Virus record (IMG/VR): IMGVR_UViG_3300020169_000034
Span: 1 to 41,667 of that record
Reading direction: 5' to 3' (one strand)
Source: a virus
DNA length: 41,667 nucleotides
A program made the position numbers and the translations under genes. Below the pieces are notes generated by a model. It worked only from the letters and a program-made list of their open reading frames with translations. It searched no databases and was not told the DNA's origin. Positions 5,633 through 11,959 of this stretch are shown here, piece after piece (within the stretch, counting starts at the first letter, position 1; each line of letters opens with the position of its first letter).

Positions 5633-7835
5633 CAAGATTTCCTTTTTCTGGGATTAAGTGTGCGGATTGCATCTGTTCAAAGATGTGTTCCAAGGGGTTT
5701 TTGTCGTATAGCTCTACAAAGTGCCTACGCACATCATAGAACGCTTGTTCCATGTTACCAGCGTGACAACCGAAAGAGTCATGCACAACAGTAACAGGAT
5801 AGTCTGTATCGTGGATAAACATAGACAAGTGTACTGCATCTAAGCTATGAACGATATTAGGTGGTGCTGACTGTGTTTGTTTGTCTTTATTAAGTGTAGC
5901 ATTTTCCCACAGAGTAAACTCTAGCTCCATGCGTACACCATTGTGTTTTAGCTTAACAGTCTTATTAACACCCTTGCGATAGGCATGAACAAAAGGTAAA
6001 CCCGTGATTATCTGGCGGAATGCGATAGGCTTGCCTGTAAAGACCTCGCCATCTTCGTCGTGCCACTCACGGTTATTCTCGTGTTCACCTAGAGCCTCAA
6101 ACATACGCAGCATCTTAGCTGGACCTTCAAGCTCTCTATAGCAAGTCTCGTAAATCATGTCGCCAAGATAGGCAGACCACGACTTGTGCTTATCTCGTAA
6201 GTAGGTTGAGATGTCGCGTGTATCATCGTGTACTTGTTCTACCATACCGTATTTAACGGCACCGTAGCCTAGTGTCATAACGGGGCGCTTAACAGTCTTG
6301 CGCCATGTCTTAGGGTTCTTAATGTTGTACCAGTAGAGTGGTGCAAACTTCTTTAGAGCGTCTCGTTTAGCATTACCGAAAGCACTACGCCTTTGGATGG
6401 CCTGAGAGAACAACTCTGAACGAGAATTAACAGAGTGTTTATTTACCGATTGTTCCAATGCTACGAAGTCATCATATAGTTCTTTAAATGCTTCGGCATT
6501 GCCCTCTTCTTCAAGAAGCTTTTCTGCATCAACGTTGACTTGCCCAATTACTTTGTCTGCAATAAACATGTATACATCACCTGGAAGGTCTTGTGGGACT
6601 AAGTTAACCAGTGGTGCTACAAGCTCATCTTTAGACATGGCGACTAGGTGTTGGACGCCGTTGTTAGAACCGTCAATGTAGATAGGTAGGCATGATGGGA
6701 AGTCTTCTGTGTTGTTACCTTCTCCAACCCAATCCTGTAGTAGTTTTAGTTCGTTGCAACATGCAAGGAAACAGAAAGGTTTGTCTGCATCCATCCAGTC
6801 GTCATTAACAATAGGGTCATTGACATAACTTATAATCTTGTCAAAGTTATCTTGAACCCAAGTAGCACGGTCATCAAGCGAGACTTTGTCGTTGCCCCAC
6901 ATATTAGCCGTGTGTACTGATAGCCAGTAGTAACCGTTGTCTCCTAGAGGTATGGGCGCGTCGAGCAGTAGAAGCCCTTTGGCGTTGTCTGAGGATTGTT
7001 CATGTAGAAACGCAGTGTTAGGGTATATGCGACCACGAAAGTCAACATTATACAGATGATAGAAAGCATTATTCAAGTTCCTTTCTGCTAACTTTTCGAT
7101 AGCTCTTGCTTCGATTTCTAGTGATGCACGTTTGGTAGGGTCTACTTCTTTCTTAAACTTAAAGGGTGTTTTCTTAGAAGTTAAGAAAGTACATTGTTTA
7201 AATACATCAAACACAAAGGGGTTAATGCTCCAACCTGTCTTGTTTAGTTTGTTCAAGGTTTCAATTAAGTACTCAGTACCCCCTTCTTTACAAGCAGCAA
7301 TAGCATCTTCGTGGGGGGCTTTTTTAATAAGGGTGTATCCGCTCTCATGGTAGTATTTCCCAACAACCCAATCAGCAGGAGCTACGGGTGCAGGGAACAT
7401 TTCGGTGCTGTCGTCCTCAATAGACTCCATCACGTTGTTTAAGGCTTCAGCATCTTCAACTCGAACATGGTAGGACGAGTGCTTGCTTAGTTTTCCGTTC
7501 TTCTTCTTCTTACGCTTCTTAACGATTGATACTATGTTGGTGTCGATGTAGGCTAAGAATATAAACCAACCGAGGTGGATTGCGTCTAATTCGTTAAACC
7601 TTAGTTTGTACTTTCTATTTATACTATTACCAACCGACGATAGAATGTTTGTTAATTCAGACATAACTTCGATTTTAGTAAGGATGTGTCCGTAGGTAAA
7701 ACTTATCATCTCTTGGGGGTCTTTGTCGAACAAAGGCCAAGGGGTGTTACGCTTGTCAGGCTTCTCACCCTTTAAGTCCAGTAGATAACCTTGTCGTTCT
7801 TTAATGTTATCACAGAGGGTTCCCATCGCGTTCAT
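5592..7835 (-). CDS. T7-like single-subunit RNA polymerase
   Basis: A 747-aa DNA-dependent RNA polymerase, shorter than T7's 883 residues, mainly at the N-terminus. All catalytic motifs are present in order. The DFRGRIY box is at 265-271. Motif A is YIDGSNNGVQH with catalytic D388 (T7 D537). Motif B is RKTVKRPVMTLGYG with R512, K516 and Y524 (T7 R627, K631, Y639). Motif C is VVHDSFG with H685 and D686 (T7 H811, D812). It should transcribe phage genes from dedicated promoters. AGAAGGAAT precedes the ATG. A lysine/arginine patch near residues 103-113 may bind nucleic acid. The 75-aa gene overlaps its end. A second polymerase of this superfamily is fused to the head protein at 22449-26888. Confidence 0.95.
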   Translation of the reverse strand: MNAMGTLCDNIKERQGYLLDLKGEKPDKRNTPWPLFDKDPQEMISFTYGHILTKIEVMSELTNILSSVGNSINRKYKLRFNELDAIHLGWFIFLAYIDTNIVSIVKKRKKKKNGKLSKHSSYHVRVEDAEALNNVMESIEDDSTEMFPAPVAPADWVVGKYYHESGYTLIKKAPHEDAIAACKEGGTEYLIETLNKLNKTGWSINPFVFDVFKQCTFLTSKKTPFKFKKEVDPTKRASLEIEARAIEKLAERNLNNAFYHLYNVDFRGRIYPNTAFLHEQSSDNAKGLLLLDAPIPLGDNGYYWLSVHTANMWGNDKVSLDDRATWVQDNFDKIISYVNDPIVNDDWMDADKPFCFLACCNELKLLQDWVGEGNNTEDFPSCLPIYIDGSNNGVQHLVAMSKDELVAPLVNLVPQDLPGDVYMFIADKVIGQVNVDAEKLLEEEGNAEAFKELYDDFVALEQSVNKHSVNSRSELFSQAIQRRSAFGNAKRDALKKFAPLYWYNIKNPKTWRKTVKRPVMTLGYGAVKYGMVEQVHDDTRDISTYLRDKHKSWSAYLGDMIYETCYRELEGPAKMLRMFEALGEHENNREWHDEDGEVFTGKPIAFRQIITGLPFVHAYRKGVNKTVKLKHNGVRMELEFTLWENATLNKDKQTQSAPPNIVHSLDAVHLSMFIHDTDYPVTVVHDSFGCHAGNMEQAFYDVRRHFVELYDKNPLEHIFEQMQSAHLIPEKGNLDVSEIIQSDFAFA

Positions 7836-7910
7836 TAGCTATTCCTTCTAGGGGGGTGTGGACATGGTGCCAAAGAGACACTCCACAGGTTAAGGAGTCT
7901 ATAACTATAT

Positions 7911-7973
7911 TTAGTCTTCGAGTTTCCCTGAAATACCGAGGGCGCAAACGATTACAAAAAATACAGTCATCAT
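7911..7973 (-). CDS. Possible 20-aa hydrophobic peptide
   Basis: In the 219-base gap before the RNA polymerase gene a minus-strand ORF reads MMTVFFVIVCALGISGKLED and then stops. It could form one membrane helix. The ribosome site is weak (GAAAG about ten bases upstream), so this may be chance. The rest of the gap holds a UUCG hairpin, a nine-base T run and a ten-base C run. Confidence 0.3.
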   Translation of the reverse strand: MMTVFFVIVCALGISGKLED

Positions 7974-8012
7974 AATTTAGTTACTTTCAAAAAAAAATAA
8001 GGGAAGTAAAAT

Positions 8013-8040
8013 GCCCCACCACCCCGAAGGGCAGCAGGGC
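8013..8040 (-). terminator. UUCG-loop hairpin after the HTH gene, terminator-like
   Basis: Minus strand: a 12-bp stem with several G-T pairs (GCCCTGCTGCCC against GGGTGGTGGGGC) around a TTCG loop, then ATTTTAC; a run of nine T follows about 15 bases further on. It lies between the HTH gene stop and the RNA polymerase gene. The T tail is imperfect, so it may be a partial terminator or an RNA-processing or stability hairpin. Confidence 0.55.
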
Positions 8041-8054
8041 GATTGGGGGGGGGG

Positions 8055-8306
8055 TTAACCGTTCATTCGTGGGTTGTTTGTGTCTAATGTCTTAACCCAG
8101 TTGTTGATGCTTGCTTCACAGCAACCAACGCGTGCTGCAGCTTGTTTTACAGTAATCTCGCGGTCTACGACTTGACTTGCGGTAGTAACACGGGTGCGGT
8201 TATCCCAAGCACGAGAGCCGTCTGTCTTTCGGTGTGGAAGACCCTGTGTTAGGATGTAGTTGGATTTTGTGAAAAAGCTATTGATGTTGTCGTTACGAGT
8301 AGCCAT
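8055..8306 (-). CDS. Small helix-turn-helix protein, 83 aa
   Basis: The C-terminal half reads as a helix-turn-helix: REITVKQAAARVGCCEASIN followed by NWVKTLD, like the recognition helices of transposase-type or homeodomain-like HTH proteins. The N-terminal ~45 residues contain FTKSNYILTQGLPHRK and have no recognised domain. It could be a phage transcription regulator acting between the accessory region and the RNA polymerase gene immediately downstream. GGAGAA precedes the ATG. Its target is unknown. Confidence 0.65.
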   Translation of the reverse strand: MATRNDNINSFFTKSNYILTQGLPHRKTDGSRAWDNRTRVTTASQVVDREITVKQAAARVGCCEASINNWVKTLDTNNPRMNG

Positions 8307-8339
8307 GTGGTATTCTCCGATATGAAAGATTGATTAGGT

Positions 8340-8468
8340 TTAGTCGTTTGTTACGTCTTGATAGGTATGACCCCATTTGGCGTCAATTGCTTTTACGAGT
8401 TCGCTAAAAGAAATAGAGTCCAAGAACTCTTTTGATTTACGATACTCTTTAAGTTGTTTCTTAGTCAT
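8340..8468 (-). CDS. Small basic protein, 42 aa, unknown
   Basis: A short ORF with AAGGAAG before its ATG at 8468. It overlaps the end of the first Ala-rich gene by eight bases; the shared ATGACTAA contains both start and stop. The product (MTKKQLKEYRKSKEFLDSIS...) is charged and helical and ends in TND, as do two nearby small proteins (8461-8691 and 8844-9029), so it seems part of the same recently built cassette. Function unknown. Confidence 0.65.
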   Translation of the reverse strand: MTKKQLKEYRKSKEFLDSISFSELVKAIDAKWGHTYQDVTND

Positions 8469-8691
8469 TTGTTTCTTCCTTTTGTGTTTCCTTTAGCTCG
8501 GCCTCGTAAGCATCCAAAGCAGCATCAAGAGCATCCTCAACAGCATCATAATAAGCATTCCAAGCATCACGAGCAGCAGTCTCAGCAGCATCAACAGCAG
8601 CATCACAAACAACCCAAGCAGCATCTAAAGCAGCCTCATAAGCAGCACAAGCAGCATTACAAGCAGCCTTCAGTTCTTCTGGTTTAGTCAT
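8461..8691 (-). CDS. Alanine-rich low-complexity helical protein, 76 aa
   Basis: The protein begins MTKPEELKAACNAACAAYEA and continues in a string of Ala with regularly spaced Asp, Glu, Trp and Tyr, ending KEETND. The pattern predicts one long amphipathic helix, perhaps a coiled coil. It is a paralogue of the next gene upstream (8684-8848), sharing the (E)ELKAA start and a YEAEL near the end. Start and stop overlap its neighbours through ATGACTAA. No function recognised. The facing plus-strand ORF, rich in His and Gln, is its antisense shadow. Confidence 0.6.
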   Translation of the reverse strand: MTKPEELKAACNAACAAYEAALDAAWVVCDAAVDAAETAARDAWNAYYDAVEDALDAALDAYEAELKETQKEETND

Positions 8692-8848
8692 CTTCCTTAT
8701 CCTTTGTCTTATTTAGCTCAGCTTCGTAAGCAGCCCAAGCAGCATCCCAAGCATCAGCGTAAGCATCATAAGCAACAGCATCATAAGCAACAGCATCATA
8801 AGCAGCCCAAGCATCAGCCTCAGCAGCCTTCAGCTCTTCTAGCCTAGT
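8684..8848 (-). CDS. Alanine-rich low-complexity helical protein, 54-55 aa (paralogue)
   Basis: It starts at the ATG at 8848, with AAGGAAG nine bases upstream; a longer frame to 8905 lies inside the upstream membrane-protein gene and lacks a ribosome site. The product MTRLEELKAAEADAWAAYDA carries a perfect short repeat (AYDAV units) and ends YEAELNKTKDKEDD. It shares layout with the gene at 8461-8691, indicating tandem duplication and repeat-length change. Coupled to both neighbours by ATGACTA overlaps. Function unknown. Confidence 0.6.
   Translation of the reverse strand, partial: TRLEELKAAEADAWAAYDAVAYDAVAYDAYADAWDAAWAAYEAELNKTKDKEDD
8763..8807 (-). repeat. 15-bp tandem repeat, three units
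   Basis: On the plus strand gcatcataagcaaca is repeated head to tail, with the third unit changed at its end. It is in frame (15 bases = 5 codons) and encodes the AYDAV repeats of the Ala-rich protein, so length change by slippage would keep the frame. Confidence 0.85.
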
Positions 8849-9029
8849 CATTTGTAGCTTCCTTTGCTTTTGGTGTACCCAGTAGAAGTAGCAAGATAAT
8901 GCCACCGATAGGGAAGATGATGATGCTTAGAATAGCCCAAGCCATTCCGTTACGGTTACGCTTTTCAGCCATAGTATGAATCAACCAACCTAGTAGACCC
9001 CAGACGATTAGTACAATAAGAATTTCCAT
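8844..9029 (-). CDS. Small two-helix membrane protein, 61 aa
   Basis: Two hydrophobic segments are clear: residues 2-19 (EILIVLIVWGLLGWLIHT) and about 29-51 (WAILSIIIFPIGGIILLLLLG), separated by a short basic loop AEKRNRNG, with a charged C-terminus ending KEATND. The size and hairpin topology would fit a holin, an exclusion protein or another inner-membrane modulator. A better holin candidate is at 29428. It begins the coupled cassette of small genes and follows the exported-protein genes. Confidence 0.65.
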   Translation of the reverse strand: MEILIVLIVWGLLGWLIHTMAEKRNRNGMAWAILSIIIFPIGGIILLLLLGTPKAKEATND

Positions 9030-9074
9030 GATAGTTCTCCGATATGTTTTGAATGAAGTGGAAGTTAGTTTAGT

Positions 9075-9389
9075 TTAAGCGCTAGTGCCGCCGAATACTT
9101 TAAGGCAGTTTTGTAGCATAACCATACCGAATTGGGTTGGTTTAATGTTTGGGTACTCATAAGCTAGTTGAACAGTCTGAATAGCAAAGTTCATAATAGC
9201 AGGTTGGTCAGCACTACTATCAACAACAATGTCGATTGCATTAGTACGAGACAATCCTTTGTCACGAGCATCTGCGATGTTGAAAGCCATTACTGATATT
9301 GTAGTGCAGAACGGGACTGGTGGTTGTGCAGCCTGTGCAGTGGTTACAGTTAGAGTAAGTGCGATAGCGGCGATGATTGATTTAAACAT
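9075..9389 (-). CDS. Sec-exported small periplasmic protein, 104-105 aa
   Basis: From the ATG at 9389 the product begins MFKSIIAAIALTLTVTTAQA followed by AQPP, a textbook Sec signal peptide with an Ala-X-Ala cleavage site. The mature part is helical with two cysteines (PVPFC and QNC near the end) that could form a disulfide. It contains ADARDKGLS and AYEYPNIKP, resembling small periplasmic proteins of Gram-negative bacteria. It has its own copy of the motif II leader, 43 of 44 bases identical to that of the exported gene at 10139. Role unknown; possibly envelope modification or superinfection exclusion. Confidence 0.75.
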   Translation of the reverse strand: MFKSIIAAIALTLTVTTAQAAQPPVPFCTTISVMAFNIADARDKGLSRTNAIDIVVDSSADQPAIMNFAIQTVQLAYEYPNIKPTQFGMVMLQNCLKVFGGTSA

Positions 9390-9430
9390 AGTTAGTCCTT
9401 TCAAGACTTTGATTTCTTCGTTATAGAGGG
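9387..9430 (-). promoter_or_regulatory. Motif II promoter-like element plus leader, copy A
   Basis: Minus strand CCCTCTATAACGAAGAAA (9413-9430) followed by a leader with ribosome site GAAAGGACTAACTATG. The 44 bases match the copy at 10661-10704 at all but one position, and the first 18 match 12655-12672. CTCTATA resembles the core of T7/SP6-type promoters (CACTATAG). Repetition in front of unrelated coding sequences supports a promoter; the polymerase using it is unknown. Confidence 0.6.
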
Positions 9431-9446
9431 TTAGTTCTTCTCAGTC

Positions 9447-9821
9447 TTACCAGTCATCACCTAGAGTGATTTGGTTGCTGTTTTTCGATTTGGTGTTTGC
9501 TATTTGAGCACGAAGTAGTTCAAGCTCAAGTTGTTCTCTTTCAAGCTGAATTTCCTGACGCTTAATAGAGATGTCATACAGGCGGTTACAGTCTACTTTG
9601 CGTAGCTTCTTTTTACCTAATTGTATTTTATAGGTTGCCGACAAGGTTCCTTCATTTGTAGCAGTGTTAATGCTAGTTCCGAATTCCATTGTACGACCTG
9701 TGTCTTCGTTTTGTGAACAACCAGCACCGTTGCTAGTTTGGACATTGTAGCTATTTGCGGACGCCATTGATGATAAGGCGACTACAGACAATACTGATAA
9801 TGCTAGGCTTACTTTCTTCAT
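9447..9821 (-). CDS. Sec-exported protein with C-terminal coiled coil, 124 aa
   Basis: The ATG at 9821 has AGGAG upstream. The product starts MKKVSLALSVLSVVALSS followed by MASA, a signal peptide. Residues ~25-75 are small polar residues and short beta strands (SYNVQTSNGAGCSQ, then YKIQLGKKKLRKVDC), with two cysteines. Residues ~83-112 form a charged helix (IQLEREQLELELLRAQ), likely a coiled coil. It overlaps the end of the next exported gene by 71 bases, so the two are co-expressed. The layout could suit a periplasmic or outer-membrane-associated oligomer. There is no lipobox, so it is not an obvious o-spanin. Confidence 0.7.
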   Translation of the reverse strand: MKKVSLALSVLSVVALSSMASANSYNVQTSNGAGCSQNEDTGRTMEFGTSINTATNEGTLSATYKIQLGKKKLRKVDCNRLYDISIKRQEIQLEREQLELELLRAQIANTKSKNSNQITLGDDW

Positions 9822-10137
9822 AACCAACTCCTATTAGTTTTGAACATACAAGAAGCTTTCTTTGTCCTACAGACTTAAAGTCTATTGATACTTGCTTCTT
9901 GCTTTTGGGTTTCATTTTATAAGTTTCTTTAGAAGTCCTCCAACCATCAGCTGGAGAACCATCTTTGTTTAGCACATAGACTTCCATAGTTATTGGGAAG
10001 CCATAATGGTTCTCTAGCTCGTAAGTCTTCGTATAGACCGGAGCAGGAGCATATTCAGTCTCAAACCCCGGCGACATAGAGTGCGCCGAGGAGAGAGCAG
10101 GTAACAGCAGCAGTACCATAGCTACAATATACTTCAT
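9751..10137 (-). CDS. Sec-exported beta-rich protein, 128 aa (chaperone-like pattern possible)
   Basis: The first ~18 residues (MKYIVAMVLLLLPALSSAHS) are a signal peptide. The mature protein has a strand pattern with ELENHYGFPITMEVYVLNKDG, KMKPKSKKQVSIDF and two late cysteines (LLVCSKL, SIVCSRL). The 'N..P.....V.N.DG ... KP.SKKQV' pattern weakly recalls periplasmic PapD-type chaperone strands but is too short for a complete chaperone, so this is only a suggestion. It starts one base after the 10139 gene ends, without its own clear ribosome site, implying coupling to that gene. Confidence 0.7.
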   Translation of the reverse strand: MKYIVAMVLLLLPALSSAHSMSPGFETEYAPAPVYTKTYELENHYGFPITMEVYVLNKDGSPADGWRTSKETYKMKPKSKKQVSIDFKSVGQRKLLVCSKLIGVGYEESKPSIISIVCSRLIINGVRK

Positions 10138-10138
10138 A

Positions 10139-10663
10139 TTACTGTAGGCAAGTTACTGTGTGATTGATTTTGTAATCCGTGTCGTCGGTGATGTTTAGTG
10201 TTTCATCTTCTGTCATAGTAGCTTTACCGCCAATTGAGAAGGTTACTTTAGTAACACCGTTGCCGTTTTTCTTTAGATTACCAGCTGTCAGGCTGTTTGA
10301 GTTCCGGTTAGTAGTAGCATCATTCTTGCCTTTAACACTGATAGTAGACTGTGGAAGATAGTTAACAACTACATCCGCTACATCTGTGTTGTTAGTAGTG
10401 CGTAGCTTGTTGTCAGACTCAACCTTTACATTGTTAGTATTACGAACCTTAAGAACAACAACCGCGTTAGAAGTTGTATTCCAAGTCATAGTAGCATCGT
10501 CATAGGACATTGTGCCTGCTTGGTTCTTTTTAAACTGGCAGTCGCCAGAGCCGTGAACTACACCAGAGTCGCCACCCCAAGTGGCAGTTCCTGAACCGTT
10601 GTTAGCGAAAGAAGCAGTAGCAGTTACAGAAGCGATGATAGCGGAGATTACGAGAGTTTTCAT
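10139..10663 (-). CDS. Sec-exported beta-rich protein, 174 aa (pilin/adhesin-like pattern)
   Basis: From the ATG at 10663 it begins MKTLVISAIIASVTATASFA, a signal peptide. The mature part is Thr/Asn/Ser-rich and beta-stranded, with one cysteine near the N-terminus (GSGDCQF) and one at the end (HTVTCLQ), probably disulfide-linked. This is the general look of secreted pilin-like or spore-coat-U-like beta sandwiches, though I cannot assign a family. It heads the operon with 9751 and 9447 and has its own motif II leader. A phage gene set for the host envelope rather than the virion is the likely reading. Confidence 0.7.
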   Translation of the reverse strand: MKTLVISAIIASVTATASFANNGSGTATWGGDSGVVHGSGDCQFKKNQAGTMSYDDATMTWNTTSNAVVVLKVRNTNNVKVESDNKLRTTNNTDVADVVVNYLPQSTISVKGKNDATTNRNSNSLTAGNLKKNGNGVTKVTFSIGGKATMTEDETLNITDDTDYKINHTVTCLQ

Positions 10664-10704
10664 AGTTAGTCCTTTCAAGACTTTGTTTTCTTCGTTATAG
10701 AGGG
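10661..10704 (-). promoter_or_regulatory. Motif II promoter-like element plus leader, copy B
   Basis: Contains CCCTCTATAACGAAGAAA (10687-10704) and the same leader as copy A, differing by one base. Just upstream, AAGTGGGGAAA is shared with copy C (AAGTGGGGGAAAA), extending the conserved block to about 34 bases in B and C. It directs the exported-protein operon. Confidence 0.6.
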
Positions 10705-10718
10705 TAGTATTTCCCCAC

Positions 10719-11123
10719 TTATTTGTAGGGTGTTTCGTTTGTGTAGAATAGGTGATTACCTATCTTACCGTCGTACTCGTAGTGTTTAGTCCAGAAGGGT
10801 GAGACCTCCACAGAGTGGTAGTGTGTGGCTGTTAAGCCCAGTTGATTAGTACTACCATCCAAGACGTCAGAGGCTAGCTCTTTGATGCCTCTCCAGGCCT
10901 GTCTGTCTAAGTATGACATACGAGTTGGGTCGTCATGGATGCCGTCGTGAGTCCAAGAGAATTGGTTCTTCTCCCAGACAACTTCACAAACAGTATCAGG
11001 GTAGCGTTTGTCTGCTACTCTGTTCAGTGTTACTTCAGCCACAGCGAGTTGACCATCAGTAGTTTCGTGACGTGCTTCAAAGAACACGTTAAGTGCCAAG
11101 CACATTGTTGCTGTCATAATCAT
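10719..11123 (-). CDS. SleB/CwlJ-family cell wall hydrolase
   Basis: A 134-aa protein that is almost only the Hydrolase_2 (PF07486) domain: MCLALNVFFEAR with the conserved Glu16 in EAR, GQLAVAEVTLNRV at 24-36, then DTVCEVVWEKNQFSW, typical of SleB/CwlJ peptidoglycan hydrolases. In phages these serve as endolysins or help enter the wall. No signal peptide or membrane anchor is seen, so it would need a holin. It sits between motif II copy B and small acidic genes, away from the holin and M15 peptidase at 28881-29820, giving the phage two wall-degrading enzymes. GGAGAA precedes the ATG. Confidence 0.85.
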   Translation of the reverse strand: MIMTATMCLALNVFFEARHETTDGQLAVAEVTLNRVADKRYPDTVCEVVWEKNQFSWTHDGIHDDPTRMSYLDRQAWRGIKELASDVLDGSTNQLGLTATHYHSVEVSPFWTKHYEYDGKIGNHLFYTNETPYK

Positions 11124-11125
11124 TG

Positions 11126-11290
11126 TTATTCTCCATTCAAGGTTTTTGTAAGTTCTTCTAGATAAGTTTCAACTATCTCAGAGTAGCGGACATCAATGCC
11201 TTCTTCCCCTTCGTCATTTAATTCTGCCTCTTCTCTAGCCCAACTTAGTAGGGTCTGGAAGGTTAGTTGTAGTAGTTCACGTTCACTCAT
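11126..11290 (-). CDS. Small acidic protein, 54 aa, unknown
   Basis: A minus-strand ORF filling the gap between the SleB-like gene and the 83-aa acidic gene. It starts at the base after the upstream stop and ends two bases before the SleB start. The product (MSERELLQLTFQTLLSWARE...) is acidic and helical, ending KTLNGE; its last codons contain the ribosome site of the SleB gene. No domain recognised. Confidence 0.65.
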   Translation of the reverse strand: MSERELLQLTFQTLLSWAREEAELNDEGEEGIDVRYSEIVETYLEELTKTLNGE

Positions 11291-11542
11291 TTACAAGTCC
11301 TCCACATAGTTTTCCCAATACTCTGTTTCCATCATAATCGTAGCTAGATTGATTACATCTGGGTCAGGCTGTATTTGGTCTGGGTCTAAGTCTTCATCCT
11401 TGTAATAGTAGAAGTCTTCGAACTTAGGCTCTTCATAGATTTCAAGACAAGTGCCTTGCTCGTCTTTATGCAATTCAGCTTCACCAGGAGATACTAGTTC
11501 AGCGTAGACTGCTCTTCCATTGATTTCTACTTCATATTCCAT
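11291..11542 (-). CDS. Very acidic small protein, 83 aa, unknown
   Basis: The product is rich in Asp, Glu and Tyr (for example EEPKFEDFYYYKDEDLDPD). The charge suggests a DNA-mimic or inhibitor-type protein, but no family is recognised and this is only a compositional remark. It shares one base with the nuclease-like gene upstream (stop and start overlap at 11542) and abuts the 54-aa gene downstream, forming one coupled string with the SleB-like gene. Confidence 0.65.
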   Translation of the reverse strand: MEYEVEINGRAVYAELVSPGEAELHKDEQGTCLEIYEEPKFEDFYYYKDEDLDPDQIQPDPDVINLATIMMETEYWENYVEDL

Positions 11543-11955
11543 TATTTGAGTACTCCATGTTTCTTTTCGATGTGTTCAACGACTTGTTTTACAGTAATGT
11601 CGTTCCGAAGAGGTTTAACAATAGCTTTACCTTCTGGGCCTTTCATTCTGATTTCTTTAACAAGAGCATCTTTCAAGATAATGTCTCCGTCGTCATTCTC
11701 CCACGCTGTAATAGCATAGACAGGCTTTTGACACCACATAACCAAGCGGTCAAATAGTATCTGTTGGCCCTTAGTTATAGGTGAGCCTTTGCGTTTCACT
11801 TCTATAAGAATTAGTGCTTTACCTTTTACATCGTAGCAAGCATCGATGTCGGTGAAGCCACCAACACCTGAGCAGCCTTGAAAGATAATAGCACGATTGA
11901 AGTATTCACGATTGCGGATTACTTGTGTATCGGTAGATTTTGTTACGTATGTCAT
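11542..11955 (-). CDS. PD-(D/E)XK-like nuclease, 137 aa
   Basis: The central part GFTDIDACYDVKGKALILIEVK has the spacing of a PD-(D/E)XK core: an aspartate (D36 or D38) before a short strand and E52-V-K54 at its end, followed by a helix with GQQILFDRL (Q64). This resembles small Holliday-junction or VRR-NUC-type nucleases. The first ~30 residues contain ...REYFNRAIIFQGCSGVGG, a typical lead-in to such cores. It could take part in recombination, host DNA breakdown or defence; which cannot be told from the sequence. Confidence 0.55.
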   Translation of the reverse strand: MTYVTKSTDTQVIRNREYFNRAIIFQGCSGVGGFTDIDACYDVKGKALILIEVKRKGSPITKGQQILFDRLVMWCQKPVYAITAWENDDGDIILKDALVKEIRMKGPEGKAIVKPLRNDITVKQVVEHIEKKHGVLK

Positions 11956-11959
11956 TCTA

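Noticed and set aside
7861-7925. A plus-strand AGTCTATAACTATA similar to motif II
   Set aside because: It points away from all genes and lacks the conserved GAAGAAA and upstream parts.
8045-8054. Run of ten G as a phase-variation tract
   Set aside because: It lies outside coding sequence just after a stop codon and next to a hairpin; nothing downstream would change frame.
8454-8687. Plus-strand ORF rich in His, Gln and Lys
   Set aside because: It is the reverse of the alanine-rich codons of the minus-strand gene; it has no ribosome site and opposes all other genes.
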